Positions 23,335 through 35,866 of a stretch of DNA of 64,000 nt are shown one piece after another. The stretch spans positions 18,049,821-18,113,820 of the forward strand of contig NC_092578.1 in assembly GCF_037975245.1 (NCBI RefSeq). Reading direction: 5' to 3'. Made by a program: the position numbers and the translations under genes. This stretch comes from Apostichopus japonicus. Lineage: Eukaryota > Echinodermata > Holothuroidea > Aspidochirotida > Stichopodidae. The notes under the pieces are model-generated. The model ran no database searches. It worked only from the letters and a program-made list of their open reading frames with translations, and was not told the DNA's origin. Position 1 is the first letter of the stretch. Every line of letters begins with the position of its first letter.

Positions 23335-23943
23335 CATGCTACATATGCTATTACAGCAACGAGTCGATCTTGGTGCGTGATCTGTGTAAATGCTGCTGTG
23401 AAGTGATCATACCAGTTATACTCTCACGAGTTAAATGTGAACCATTACATCTGATGTTGATATTTTCATTGAATGTCATTACCATCAACAAATGATCTCT
23501 TTCTTAGTCATCTTAGCAATCAAAACAAAGCGTAGCTATAATCTTTTCTCATAGATAAAATCATTATAAATTATTATAAATAAGATATTATTTCCGTCAT
23601 CATCTTCTCAACTGCTGTGACAACCCATGATTGCAAAAAAAGGTCGCGAAGTATGCAGGTTTGAATAACAATATATCGTAGGAATAACTATATGCAGTCC
23701 GTTAGCGTGAAGCATGCTGATTTTATATTACGATTGTGACATCAGATACGATGATTACCACGTGTCGTCCTAAGTTTAGACATGCCACCATAAGATTTTG
23801 CCACCCGTTTATTGAACAATGCTATCCTGTTTTTGTGACATACTTTGCCTTGCTCTATAGAGATCAATCACGATTCAAAACAACCTAAAATCATTTGTAA
23901 ATAGTAAGGTCGGATCTCGAAAGTGATACTTTGAACAGACTCT

Positions 23944-24385
<442 letters not shown>

Positions 24386-26970
24386 TGTGTATTTAATATG
24401 TATATGAATATATAGATATATGCGTGGGTGTTAGTGTGTTACAAAACATTACCCTTAACGTTGAGCAAACGTTAAAAGATTAATTAACTCACTGTAATAG
24501 CCAAACGAATTTAGAAATAAATTACCGTAATCAGATTCGTATTATGGTTACTTTTAAAGAGCACGACATTCACAAACAAAGCCATCTATTCATGCTTGAG
24601 ATATATTTAATTGCCTCTCTGAACGAAAAAATGTTCCCATATTGATGTGTCTATTTGTCAAGTGAATAGGCAACCCTGTTGGAGGGTCCGAATTTCTAGC
24701 GGTTGAAAACTGATAGCAATGGTAGTATGCAATTGAAAAGTATATACTGCACAGATATTCTACAGATGTTAATCTGTTTTTAAAATATTGTTATGATGCT
24801 GGTAGCATTGAATTATATTATGGGGTTGAATATTTTGGCAGGATATATTTCTCTTCTGTGTGAGAGCCAATGAAAAGCGAAGGAGAATGGGCAATAAAAT
24901 GTAAAACAAATATATGACTAAAGTAAAATAATAAATAAATTAAAAAAAAAACATTACCGAATGCTGGGCCCTTCGTATAGTTCATTAATGGTCACATATA
25001 ATACACATGGTCGTCATAAACTATTCTAGAATTGAAAGAGCAAGAAAACAGAAATAGTTGTTTTTATGACACCAACTTTGCATTTGGTAGTAAGTAGTAC
25101 GCAGGCTATATCTACATGATTCGAACTGTACTGCAATGTCGCCATCTACTATAAGTTGGCTCGATATCATAATAGACTGGCGAATACTTGACCTTAATAA
25201 GCAAATGAAGTATAAGAAAAACTGACAATACCATCAGTAGATAACACGTTCTTAGATTGTCCATCAGAAGAGAGTCAACAAATTAGTCAGTTTGGATTAA
25301 TGAGATATATTAGGTCCTCCAGTATCCTTTCACCACATATATACTATGCATATTTATATGTAATCGTTCCATGTTATTGCCATATAAGCGCTTAGAAGGG
25401 TAAGCTGTCTAAAGTTAATGCCATCACCACAATATTACCCTGATGAAATTAAATTTGAACAATTCTTCTTGTTCAAATATATATGAACCACTTAAAGAAC
25501 GGTCTTGTGTGGTCAAGGAGATAATTAAATAATTTCCTTTACCCTCTCAAAATTAACCGGAAATGAAACAGCCAACTTAACCTTTGGGGTGGTGGTCGGT
25601 GTAGAATAAAACAGGTCACCATAAATACAACAACGTAAAGTTTCAAGATTTGGAGAATACTATTTTTAACAAGTATTTCATATTCCCGAAGAAGTTTTGA
25701 ACTCAACCGAATTACGAAGCTGAGAGACATGTGGAGAGAGAAAGAGAAACGTTGAGGAATTGGAAACTATTTCATTCATTATCCTTGCAAGTCTATCGAT
25801 TAACGGTCAGTTATCAAATTCCCTCCTGATATGACGTAGTGTTAAGCCTTACTTCTTATTATACGTTTACAGATCTATACCGTTTATCAGACACGGGCGA
25901 GATCAAAAGAAAATAAACTTAAAAACGTGAAATGTCAGTGACCGATTGCGGGGCATGACTGAGCAGTTAAAAAAGACCGTCTAAGCAAACGCAAATGAAA
26001 TCACAAACTGGCTTCAAAATACACTTTGACGGTGGGTGTCTTGAATTTTCGCCCAAGCAGTTGTTTAGTAAAGAAAATAGTTGAAGCTGATAGGAAACCA
26101 ATAGAGACGCGATAATTTACTTTATATGACGCTGACGTAGTTATCATCTGCGTACAGTGTTATTACGTCATAAAACCTCCGATTATAATGTTCGCCGCTG
26201 ACCTCGTGAGAAACGGCTTTGCTTCAGTTATAAACAAGGCAATCGGTTTAAAACAAATCACATTTCAGACACGGATTTCCAGGACTCTTTATCAGAAGAT
26301 ACACCGGTCTCAATTGATCTGGGTTATGAGGCTATATAGTCTTTAGTGTTGACGTAAAACCCTGTTAGTGATGACATTTTGCCTGTCTGACAAAAATGAA
26401 GGAAGAAAAGATAGTCTATCCTAAATTGAGGGAGCTATGATAGTATATTGAAAACGGACTATTTTGAGGAGTAATTTAGAATGAATGCAACATGTATATG
26501 AAAAATGCATGAAAATATGAATGATTATGTACATTGATGACATTAATGTATGGCTGTGATAAAAATTTCAGTTTCTTTCATAGTTGAGTAACTTGTTGCA
26601 AGTTCAGTTAATAAGCCTTTTACCAAGAGTTTAATTAATTAATTAATTAATAACTCCGATATAATACGGTAACAACTTTTGACGACATTTTCTATATATT
26701 ACCAATTGAAATAAAAGAATTGATATATAGTATCCAACTGACCGGGGCTGAAAAGGGTATTGGGGTGGCCCCCCCCAAAACCCCCCCCAAAAAAAACCCC
26801 ATGAAATACAAACAAATAACAATAACGCAACGTTACATCTAACTTTAAAATGCCGCATCTAATTTGTTAATTGCAATACGAAAAAGAAACGACATCGTCT
26901 CTATATCAAGAAAGATTCGTGAAATCGAACTTTTATGAGACGATGATCAGACTTGAAATACAAGTATACC
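24386..26970. other. No gene seen
   Basis: About 2.6 kb without supported coding sequence. An AATT tetranucleotide run lies at 26632-26652, and a C-run with an A-run near 26769-26800. Confidence 0.5.
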
Positions 26971-27232
26971 ACAGCATTACTACAAGTACAACAGCATTAC
27001 TACAAGTACAACAGCATTACTACAAGTACAACAGCATTACTACAAGTACAACAGCATTACTACAAGTACAACAGCATTACTACAAGTACAACAGCATTAC
27101 TACAAGTACAACAGCATTAATACAAGTACAACAGCATGAATACAAGTGCAACAAGCATTACTACAAGTACAACAGCATGAATACAAGTACAACAGCATTA
27201 ATACAAGTACAACAGTATGAATACAAATACAA
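26971..27232. repeat. 20-base minisatellite
   Basis: About 13 tandem copies of a 20-base unit, ACAGCATTACTACAAGTACA and variants. The first seven or so are nearly perfect. Later copies alternate between GCATTA and GCATGA forms, suggesting a 40-base higher-order unit, with one copy carrying an extra base (about 27150). All frames stay open through the repeat in one reading because the unit has few stops; I do not take the 158-codon frame at 26871-27347 as a gene. Confidence 0.9.
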
Positions 27233-28375
27233 GGCTATATCTTTATCAGCACGGGTACGTTTTGCATTAGTGACTATACTAATAGTATTATTGAAAATGA
27301 ACTTAGTACGGGTACGAGCACAAAACCGCGAGTATACAGGTAAATAAAATTAGACTACCTTAACGGAATCGAGTGGATTATGTACTTCAGCATTGGTCGT
27401 TCAACGTGAACTTCAGAAATCCATTTAGTCGCATAATATTCTTTCGTGTTGGCACATAAGACTGACTTTCATATGCGCACATTTGAGCCACGATAAGCTG
27501 CTATATATTAACATTCTGCTAACATTCCTTTCATTTCTTGTTTATCATTGTTTATAGTTATTATGATATATTTGATTCGTAGTAGCTGAACACATTCATA
27601 TCGGGGGGAAAAATGAAATCCTTTCTATTGGCGCTATATGCCGCCTCCAATTTCCGTTCTTTTAAAGAATACATTATAATCTGTATTAGTGAAGGCATAT
27701 TACTCTTATAAAGAACCTGATAATGATTTCATATTATACTTTGATGTAATATTAAAGTATTAATTTCCTGTATGATAGTGATCCATTAACCAAAAACACA
27801 CACAAGATTGAAAGTATAGTCTTTATCTATTTTCTATATGAAACTAATGATCGCCGGTCAAATCTATTTTGTGACAATTTTACGTTATCTGTTTCCCTAA
27901 TGGCAAGATTATTTTGGAAAAACCATAAATATGGTAATAATTTTGACGTCTTTTTTTTCATATTGAGAGAGACGTTGCAATTGATATTCACTATGACTCT
28001 ACCCAGTAGTTTAAGTGGTTTAATTTATTGAGTCAAGGAATCCATTAACGGTCTTATTCCAAACACGGAAATGAGCTAAACGTTGAAACAAATTTCCGTA
28101 TGTATTACGAATAAGTGAGTTAAATTCCATCTATTCAATGAGAGTCCCCCCAATAATTTGAAGATGAAGGCTTACGTGTATCTTTGCATATACAATCTCC
28201 CAACAAATGCGACAATATCAACACAAACGTTAAAATGAATATAGCACATATCTTTTACAGATATTTGTTTATCTTCAAGTATAACGACTCGGGAATCATT
28301 TGTACATAAAAAAGTCCCATTTCGTTTTCCGAGAACATATTGGAATTAAAAATATTACACTACACTTTCTTTACT
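27233..28375. other. No gene seen
   Basis: AT-rich sequence without recognised features. Confidence 0.5.
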
Positions 28376-28495
28376 GCGTTACTCACAGGATTAATGCACG
28401 ATCGGGGGATAATGCAAGCGATGCACGAGGGCGGAGCCCGAGTGCATCCAGCGATAGCATTAACACCCGGAGTGCATTAATCATGTGAGTAACGC
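28376..28495. mobile_element. Palindromic element, 24-base arms
   Basis: The arms at 28376-28399 and 28472-28495 are inverted copies with one mismatch. A second imperfect layer lies inside, around the GC-rich core GAGGGCGGAGCCCGA. The whole 120 bases can fold as a hairpin. The arm motif CGTTA(C/G)TCACAGGATTAA recurs once more at about 28626-28645. It looks like a small MITE or foldback element; no family assigned. Confidence 0.7.
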
Positions 28496-31400
28496 ACGCT
28501 AGACCGTTGATTAACCCCGTTCATTCATACACTACCATTTGTGTGGGGGAAAAAATAATAAAACAAAACCTTTTTGGTTACAATAACCAAAGATTTATTA
28601 AAGTGATGCCCCGTAATTTTACCGTGCGTTAGTCACAGGATTAACCACGGTAAGCTGACCTGAATGGACCAATAGGATTTAGGAATCTTTACTAAGTATG
28701 AATGAATACACATTCATCTCTTACTTTTACCTTTTTTTAAATTGTTATTATTATTAATTTTTTAATTTTAATTTGTTATTTCTTCCAGGGAGTCTCCTAC
28801 TTTGTTCAGTCCTTTTAAGACTTTATAGGAGACTTCCTTTCCCATTTTACACAATTGGCGATAAAACAAGTAAATGATTTATTATATATACATATTGCCT
28901 AGGCAACATTCACGAATCTGCGGAAGATGTTATCATCAATGGATTATAGACCAATCAAAGAGCCGAGTACACAACGTTTGCGAGATGAATGACACTATGG
29001 AGTATGCGTTTTTCACAAAGCATTAGTAGATAAAATGATGAAATACAAAATGAATTTGGTGGGACGTTTTCTGGAATTCTAATCACGTTGATGCGTTCAT
29101 TTGTTGGAAAGAATCATTCTTTAAAATTAAATTTTCAACATTGCTAGTTTTAGACGCCCGGGCAACAAGAGATCATTGCTTTGATCTGTATAATCAACAC
29201 AGAATATTTATATCGTTCTACAGCAGTGAAAGAAAGAAATACAAAAACAAACCTGTCGTTATAAAATAGCATTGCTGTATATGACTTACTGACGTATATT
29301 GATCTCATTTAGAGATTGTGATCTATTTACTTAATATTAATGATATAATATCATATATTTATATCAATTAGAGTCCTATAACGTAAACTCTAACGAGATG
29401 TTTATTTATGCAACAGAAGCGGCAGTGCTTATTAGATTCTTGGTAAACCTTAAATAACTTCCCTTTATCCCTGACTTATCGTATCGTAACTCACATACTT
29501 CATTTGCTTCACCAGTTTACTTCTTTCATGTGAATTTTTGGTAATGACTGCTTCGGAGTATATCGTTTCATGAAGTGTTTTTGTCACAAATGTTCTCAAG
29601 TTACGGATATCAGGTTCTATATCAAAAGCTGTTTGAATAAACAATAAATGATAAGGTCCACATTGTGGGTATCAATTACAGGGTACAATATAAACATGCT
29701 TATGAGTAAGGTAATTGCAATAATCCTAAATGTATTTGCAACGATCTTTCTGTTTATTCCCTGCATATGGAGCAACATAGAACATAGAGAAACGCACATT
29801 CAAATGAAATTATGTTTAATACATGAAAACATATCTCTAATACCAGTGTTTTGAATTGATTTTGATACTCCTGTATGCTTTTCGGTACGAACATTTCAAT
29901 ACAATGTTAAACATTAACTTGATTTTAGCCAAGTTTCTGTTCAAATAATGAAGAAAAATTTGAAATTTGACTTTGATTATAGTGGTTCTCTGTGTTTCGA
30001 AAAAGGAAATACATAAAACTGTTCATTTTCAAAAAATGGAACTTCGTTGAAGCTGCTTATCTGACGAACCATGAAAAATAGGTTGTTTCACAAAGCTAAT
30101 TTTGCCAAAGGCATTTCATTAATTAAGAAATTAAATGATCAAAAGTATCAAAAAATTTAAACACTGAAGACAGAGTTCATTCATGTATTCTGTTACGCAT
30201 TGCCTCTTGATTTAGACAAGCCAATGAGAGAACGCACTGTAATGCATATTCAGTGCCAACAAAGGTCTTCTTGCTCGAAGAACAACTGATCGTCGATGCG
30301 ACTAGCAGACTAGTGACAACAGTAATGAGTGTGAAAAACCTAGCCTAACGACACGCATAATACTACACTTGGTATCACAGACCTTTGATCTTGTCTCTGT
30401 GACTAGACATATAACAGCGTACCTTATCAGAACTAGGTCTCTGACTAGGCTACTAACAGTATACTATTATTGAATACCATGTATGTGTTACACCGCTGAC
30501 ATCGTCGCTGTTTAGGTTTTCATATTCATAATTAAACTCACATCTAGGCGTGGTCTAGCTCTAATAATGAGAATCGTCCTTTTTACAAAATTGCTGTCAA
30601 CATTTTTTACCGTTTTTAAGCCGTTTCCGTTAGTTTGACAAAACTATCACTGTTATTTTCAGTCATCAAATGACATATTTTATCCATAAACAGCACCGGT
30701 GGTTATTGACACATAAAGAAAAAACATAACATCTAACATTATCTCATGTCTTTACCTTCTTCGACGGTACGCACGTAATCACTTTAATGCTTTCTATAGG
30801 TCTGGTAACCTTTAACCCCAAAATGGTGTTCAATGGAAATTTTTCTTTCCATCATCGTTAAAATTATAGGTTGAAAAAGGCCTCTTTGTGGATTAATTGT
30901 TTTTGCAAATCTCCATCAAAATGGAGGTATTACGAACCTTATAAAACGTACATTGCGCTTCTCGGTGGGTGGATCTTGCATTATGTATTTAAAACATATA
31001 AAACAGTATCTTATATATGCAGGCGAGAAAGGGTTGTGTATTTTGACAAACTGCGTAATTAATTGCTTAATATAAAAGTCAATAATTTTGTTGCAATTGT
31101 AAAAGGAAGGTTAGTTCAATTAATGTTATTTAAATGTTTCAGAGCAAGGACGTACATTTACTATTCCTATCAGGTGAACGTCGCCTACGTGAGAGTTTCG
31201 AATATATTCTGTGAATAAACTCCTTGTGGACGGTTAAAATAACCCACACTTTATCGTTATCCATTATTAATATTTAATTACTGGCTAAGATTGTTGATAA
31301 ACTGATTTCTATATTCGTATATCACACTTTATTGGGTTTTTGTTTCAATAATAACTACTATAACCGTTAAATAATGTCATTCTTTGTCGATGGTCAAAAA

Positions 31401-34400
31401 CCTGCCTCTCTCTCTGTTTCTCTCTCTCTCTCTGTTTCTCAAAGGATTCATGAAATGAAAATGTAGATGATAATAAAGCACATCGTTCTGTTGAATCCTT
31501 CGGTTTTATGTCAATAATTTACATTTTCATCGCTCGGAATCTCGTACGTGAAATCTCAATAAATACAAGATTATTCATCGGAAAGCAATAGCAGGGGTAC
31601 AAGTATATATGGCTTAAAAAGCTGTTTTGAAATAAGTCAATGGATTTGGCTAAAATAAACCCCTCGGTAATCATGTGTTTGAAACGCTGGAAGTATATCA
31701 ATCAAAGTTCTTGATGTGGTTTGATATGTTACATTCAAGGTCAAAATTCTTTTCCAACCTTTTACAATGATTTCATTGTCAAAAGTCAAAAGGTTGCCTT
31801 AGCTTAAATCAATTTGACGTTTTAAATTCCAAATAGTAGATTAGTGCAGGTTCTGTTCTTAATAACCAGTAATCGTTCATAAAATACTCTGTATATTAGT
31901 CCTTTTTGGAGAAAACCTACCCACAATATTCCAATGGTTAACTTTATAAGCAATGTATTGTAAAAGAAATAGCTTATTTTGTGAATATGATGGTCACAAT
32001 AAAATAGTGGGTGAAAGGGTGACTGTAAATCCGTGGCCAGGTTGGTAGTCTATGCCAATATCTAGCATATTCTGCTTGGTGAACCTTATTATCATGTTAA
32101 TCATATCGGCAACCATACATGCCAGTAGAGGATGCTGTGGAAGGGGTCTATATTTTTGTTTAAGACTTTTCCATTTTCTTTCTTCCACGAATATTGAGAA
32201 TTTGTCCCTTTTTCCAGCCCGAACTCTTTGACGAGACTCAACGTTCATGGAGAATCTCCAAAACATGTTGGTGACCCTTCAAAGGGTCACAACGCTTACT
32301 TAGAATACCAGGTAACTACACTATTCAACCATTTTTAAAACGAGTTGAAGGGTTTGTTCTGGTTGATTAAACTGGCAGAGGAAATTATATTCCCTTTCCA
32401 AAATGGCTGCTTGTATCCTACTTCTTCCCCTTTAGTATCTGTATTTTACATTTCCATATGGTTAAATCAAGGGAAGTAAACAGAAGGGACTTCATTACAT
32501 CAATTAAACTGGACAATGGCGGCGGAGCGAGAGGGGGTGGGGGGGGGGGATTGGGAATAGGTGTTTGTACAGTGTCAATCTGTTTGTAAGCAACTTCAAA
32601 AGTGCCCCCTTTTCATAAAGTAGAATTGTTTCTTTATGTTAACGAAAGTACCCTTTTTCAAACTTTGTTTCTAAAAAGTGCACTTTATTATTTTAAAATG
32701 ACGTTGCTCCTTGGTGGGAATTTAAGTAAAATGTCATTAAATCTGACGATTGTACCAAAAATTTAACTTTATATGGTAATGGAATTTGTGGTACAGAAGG
32801 CGCACATGATCAACTTTGCTGTCAAGTTTATGAGATAATGTTACTGCTTGCTACTTCAAATCAAAGTAACACTCAAAGTTTCTGATTAATCCCCACCCAC
32901 GGCCCAAGATGGACCTTTTTGCCGCTTAACTATGAGACTTTATAGTGGTATTGTCACATCAGGTTCGCGACGTGACGATTTATATGCTTCTGTCTTCTAT
33001 TTTTTACAGGACTACTAGCGGATGCAATCATGACAAAATCAGTTAATGTGTCATGAGTAAACGTCTGTTGCATTGAACACCATGTGTTGTTATAGATTCA
33101 AATACCATATTTCTTTTCGTTTTTACATGGAATTAAATCAAGGGTTCGATACCAAACACAGTGAAACAAGTAACCTGATTTGATCCTCGTACTTTCAAAC
33201 TTTCCACATTATAATTATTTGCTTTTAGTTTCAAAGAAACCTAATTTGATCCTCGTACTTTGAATCTTTCCAGTATTGCAATTATTTATTTGTTTTAAAT
33301 TTCAACCCCTCAATGTTGGATTTTTTTTATCTTAGTCGAGTTTTAATCTTCTCTTTCAAGCATCATTTTCAAGCATTTTTCATTGTATGGCATTAGTCAT
33401 AACTATTACCAAAGACAAAATGGGTAAAGCTATATCCCACGCCAAAACAATTACGAATCCAATTTTGAAATTTCATGACCTTTAAAGGCCGAACTCTATA
33501 CATCTTGCGTAGAGGGCTTATATGAGTGGACCTATACATAATCTACCAAGTCCGCCTAATCCCGTTCACAATTCCAATGTATTTTATTGTGTGAAAAAGA
33601 AAAGACCCACATATTACGTTATTCCATTTCCATAATGTGAATAGGGATTTCAAACATGAAAGTTTTGTACGGTAACTAAGTCTTGTCTTTCCCCTTAATA
33701 GACGGAACCATTTACACTTTTAAGAGGTCAAAAATCATCAAGAAAGTGAATTTCATGTGGAATGTTTTATTACACCTTTTCATTCAACAAAAAGTGGAAA
33801 GAAATAATGATGTGAATTGCCAACATGTTCAAAATACGGCTGTCTTTAGAAATATGTAAATAAATGCATCGCAACGGGGAATATGGAGACAGAATCTAAA
33901 TTCGATCAATTTGATAATAATTGAATCATATTTACAACACAGTCGATTATATGGGTATGGAGCCTTTGCACAGCAGGTCTTATATGGTTGCGGAGGTGTT
34001 GGGGGAAATAGGGTCCATTTACAATGAACATTGGCACTCGAATTGGTTCTGATAGAGTATGGTAATTGCTTTTTTTTTGTCGTCGATGAAAGTATACACC
34101 CACAGGACAAATTACGTTCATTGCACTCATTGAAATCATCATATAATATTCTCGTGGATAAAATTGTATTAGCTTCGAAAGATTCATATCAGCTACTGTG
34201 TGGGTGCTATGTAACAAAAGGAAAGGTTAAAGTCTGTTGACAAATTGTAAAAATAGCAGTGAAAAGAACATTTATGTATGGTATTTATGAGTGACAAATC
34301 GATATTTTGCTGTATACTTTCAGTTCCATAAAGTAAAATGTCTTTCTCTGAACGAAGATGACTTAACAGTGATGTCATAGATACCATGAAGTCACCAAGT

Positions 34401-34528
34401 TTAATGTTAACGGTACGAAGAGTTTCTTTTGTTCGAGTCTTTAATTAGCAAAGGATTAACAGCTTCAGATGTTCTCCTGAAATGACGTCATTGTCTGTCT
34501 TCACTTCCAATCCCGTACACTAACTCTG
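28496..34528. other. Six kilobases without a supported gene
   Basis: A TC/TTTC microsatellite lies at 31401-31440 and a G-run at about 32537-32550. Open frames here are short, AT-rich and unlike known proteins. The minus frame at 31994-32266 (90 codons) is the longest and is not recognised. Confidence 0.5.
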
Positions 34529-34634
34529 TTTATTGGATGCAGGTTAGTTAACTATGGTCCTGAAGTGTCTCTGTGGAGTGAATACAAAGTGCTTTCTCTC
34601 CCTTTCACTCTGAGCGGGTCGACCTCGTCGATAC
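34529..34634 (-). CDS. Secreted peptide gene, terminal exon (predicted)
   Basis: A strong acceptor on the minus strand (tattccctttctatag) precedes 34634. In phase 0 this adds nine codons, VSTRSTRSE, and stops at 34605-34607. AATAAA follows on the minus strand at 34534-34529, about 70 bases after the stop, so it fits as the last exon. An alternative acceptor about 50 bases further on (tattcactccacag) would give a different short tail, RHFRTIVN. Which is used cannot be told from sequence. Belongs with 35244-35366 and 35728-35866. Confidence 0.5.
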
Positions 34635-35243
34635 CTATAGAAAGGGAATAAAATAATAGTAACTCAATAAATTGCGAAGAGTCATGTACATAAACCAAAG
34701 ATGTAGTGAAAGTTTCTATATAAACACTTCTTGCAAATTCACGTGAAGATTTTCCCAAAACAGGGCAACCATCATGAAAACGACTTCCATATCTCCCTTA
34801 CGCAAGGACATACCCCCAGTTATTGGGGGGAGGGTCGGTATAATTCAGATTTATTTTCAAAATGGCTTATATTGAATAACGCACGCTAACAATGGAAACA
34901 TGTGCTACGCAAATGTAGTTATTGTGATGGAAATAACAGCACTATTTTGCATGTTAGCCCCATACCCAAACAACATTTCTCATAGAGATGGGCGCCCCCT
35001 TCGCTTAGACCCCTTCCCACGACGGACATCGTTTAACCTCCTCCCCTCCCCCAACACTGCGCAGTGGAGCATTAATTAATTAATATTATTTAGTTATTTT
35101 GGTGTGTAGTTTTGAAAGGATAATGTGAGTTTACTAAGTCATAATCAGGTATTTCCTCTCGGATCAAATGTAAGTGAAATTAGTCAGAGATTAAACGTAT
35201 AAAGCTGTACTTCATTTGAAATAACAATGTTTACCGCACTTAC

Positions 35244-35366
35244 CCTACACCATTTGATAGTTTGGCGGACGATGTCATAACATTTTCTGTAAACTTTTTG
35301 CCTTCTGCGCATGGGCATAGACACGTAGACGGGGTTTGCTGTACGACTGCTGTCTGCTCCGAATTG
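35244..35366 (-). CDS. Secreted peptide gene, middle exon (predicted)
   Basis: An exact internal exon of 41 codons, open in phase 0. It is bounded by the acceptor cttcttaattctaattacag and the donor GTGTAGG|GTAAGT. Precursor residues 45-85 include a tribasic site, Arg64-Arg65-Arg66, followed by Gln67 and a basic segment with Cys73 and Cys84 (ten residues between). Cleavage after RRR would free a peptide with an N-terminal Gln able to cyclise to pyroglutamate and one possible disulfide ring. That is the usual plan of peptide hormone precursors, and also of some cationic antimicrobial peptides. The C-x10-C spacing matches no family I can name: it is not MCH (C-x8-C), the insulin B chain (C-x11-C) or the somatostatin/urotensin type. 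Confidence 0.6.
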
Positions 35367-35395
35367 CTGTAATTAGAATTAAGAAGCAAATTATC

Positions 35396-35463
35396 TATCT
35401 ATCTGTCTGCCTGTCTGTCTGTCTATCTTTCTGTCTGTCTGTCTATCTGTCTGTCTGTCTGTA
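35396..35463. repeat. TCTG/TCTA microsatellite
   Basis: Tetranucleotide repeat of CTGT and CTAT units inside the predicted first intron of the peptide gene. Confidence 0.9.
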
Positions 35464-35666
35464 AGTTTTAGAAAGTTTCTTGCGAAAAGTGTTCAAAAGT
35501 AGTTTCCGCCTACACCAAATTATGTTCGAACAGTACAAAGTGTTGAAAATGTGCAAAAGTTAACTGTCGCAAGGTGGTAAACTTCTTTAAAGGAAGCAGT
35601 AGAATGCTCGTTAAAACTCGGCAATCAGAGACCATTATTTGACTTGGTAGCATTTGTATACATATG

Positions 35667-35668
35667 AT

Positions 35669-35707
<39 letters not shown>

Positions 35708-35712
35708 ATATA
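35667..35712. repeat. TA microsatellite
   Basis: Alternating TA array just after the donor of the signal-peptide exon, inside its intron. Confidence 0.9.
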
Positions 35713-35727
35713 CTTATTATTACTTAC

Positions 35728-35866
35728 TCCATAAATATGATTTACTGGTGATTCCTCATTAGATGTTGTTTCCCAGTCTAGTGGGTGCGCTGACGTCACC
35801 TGAGACGTGAGGAGGCACAAAGACAATATTGCGGTGAGTGTTACGATGCGGTAATCCATTTTGTTC
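35728..35866 (-). CDS. Secreted peptide gene, signal-peptide exon (predicted)
   Basis: ATG at 35859 on the minus strand starts 44 codons that end at the donor ATGGA|GTAAGT. The first 24 residues ([20 protein letters not shown], then VTSA) form a clear signal peptide, with likely cleavage before HPLDW. The next residues are acidic and polar, as in a spacer region. Seven bases before ATG there is a good acceptor (tgttcttcttgttag|g), so a non-coding 5' exon probably lies further right; I could not place it. Phase 0 matches the next exon. The intron between 35243 and 34635 is about 0.6 kb, and that between 35727 and 35367 about 0.36 kb, containing TCTG and TA microsatellites. Confidence 0.6.

Noticed and set aside
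31994-32266. 90-codon minus frame
   Set aside because: Not recognised and without a poly(A) or splice context; kept only as part of the empty region.
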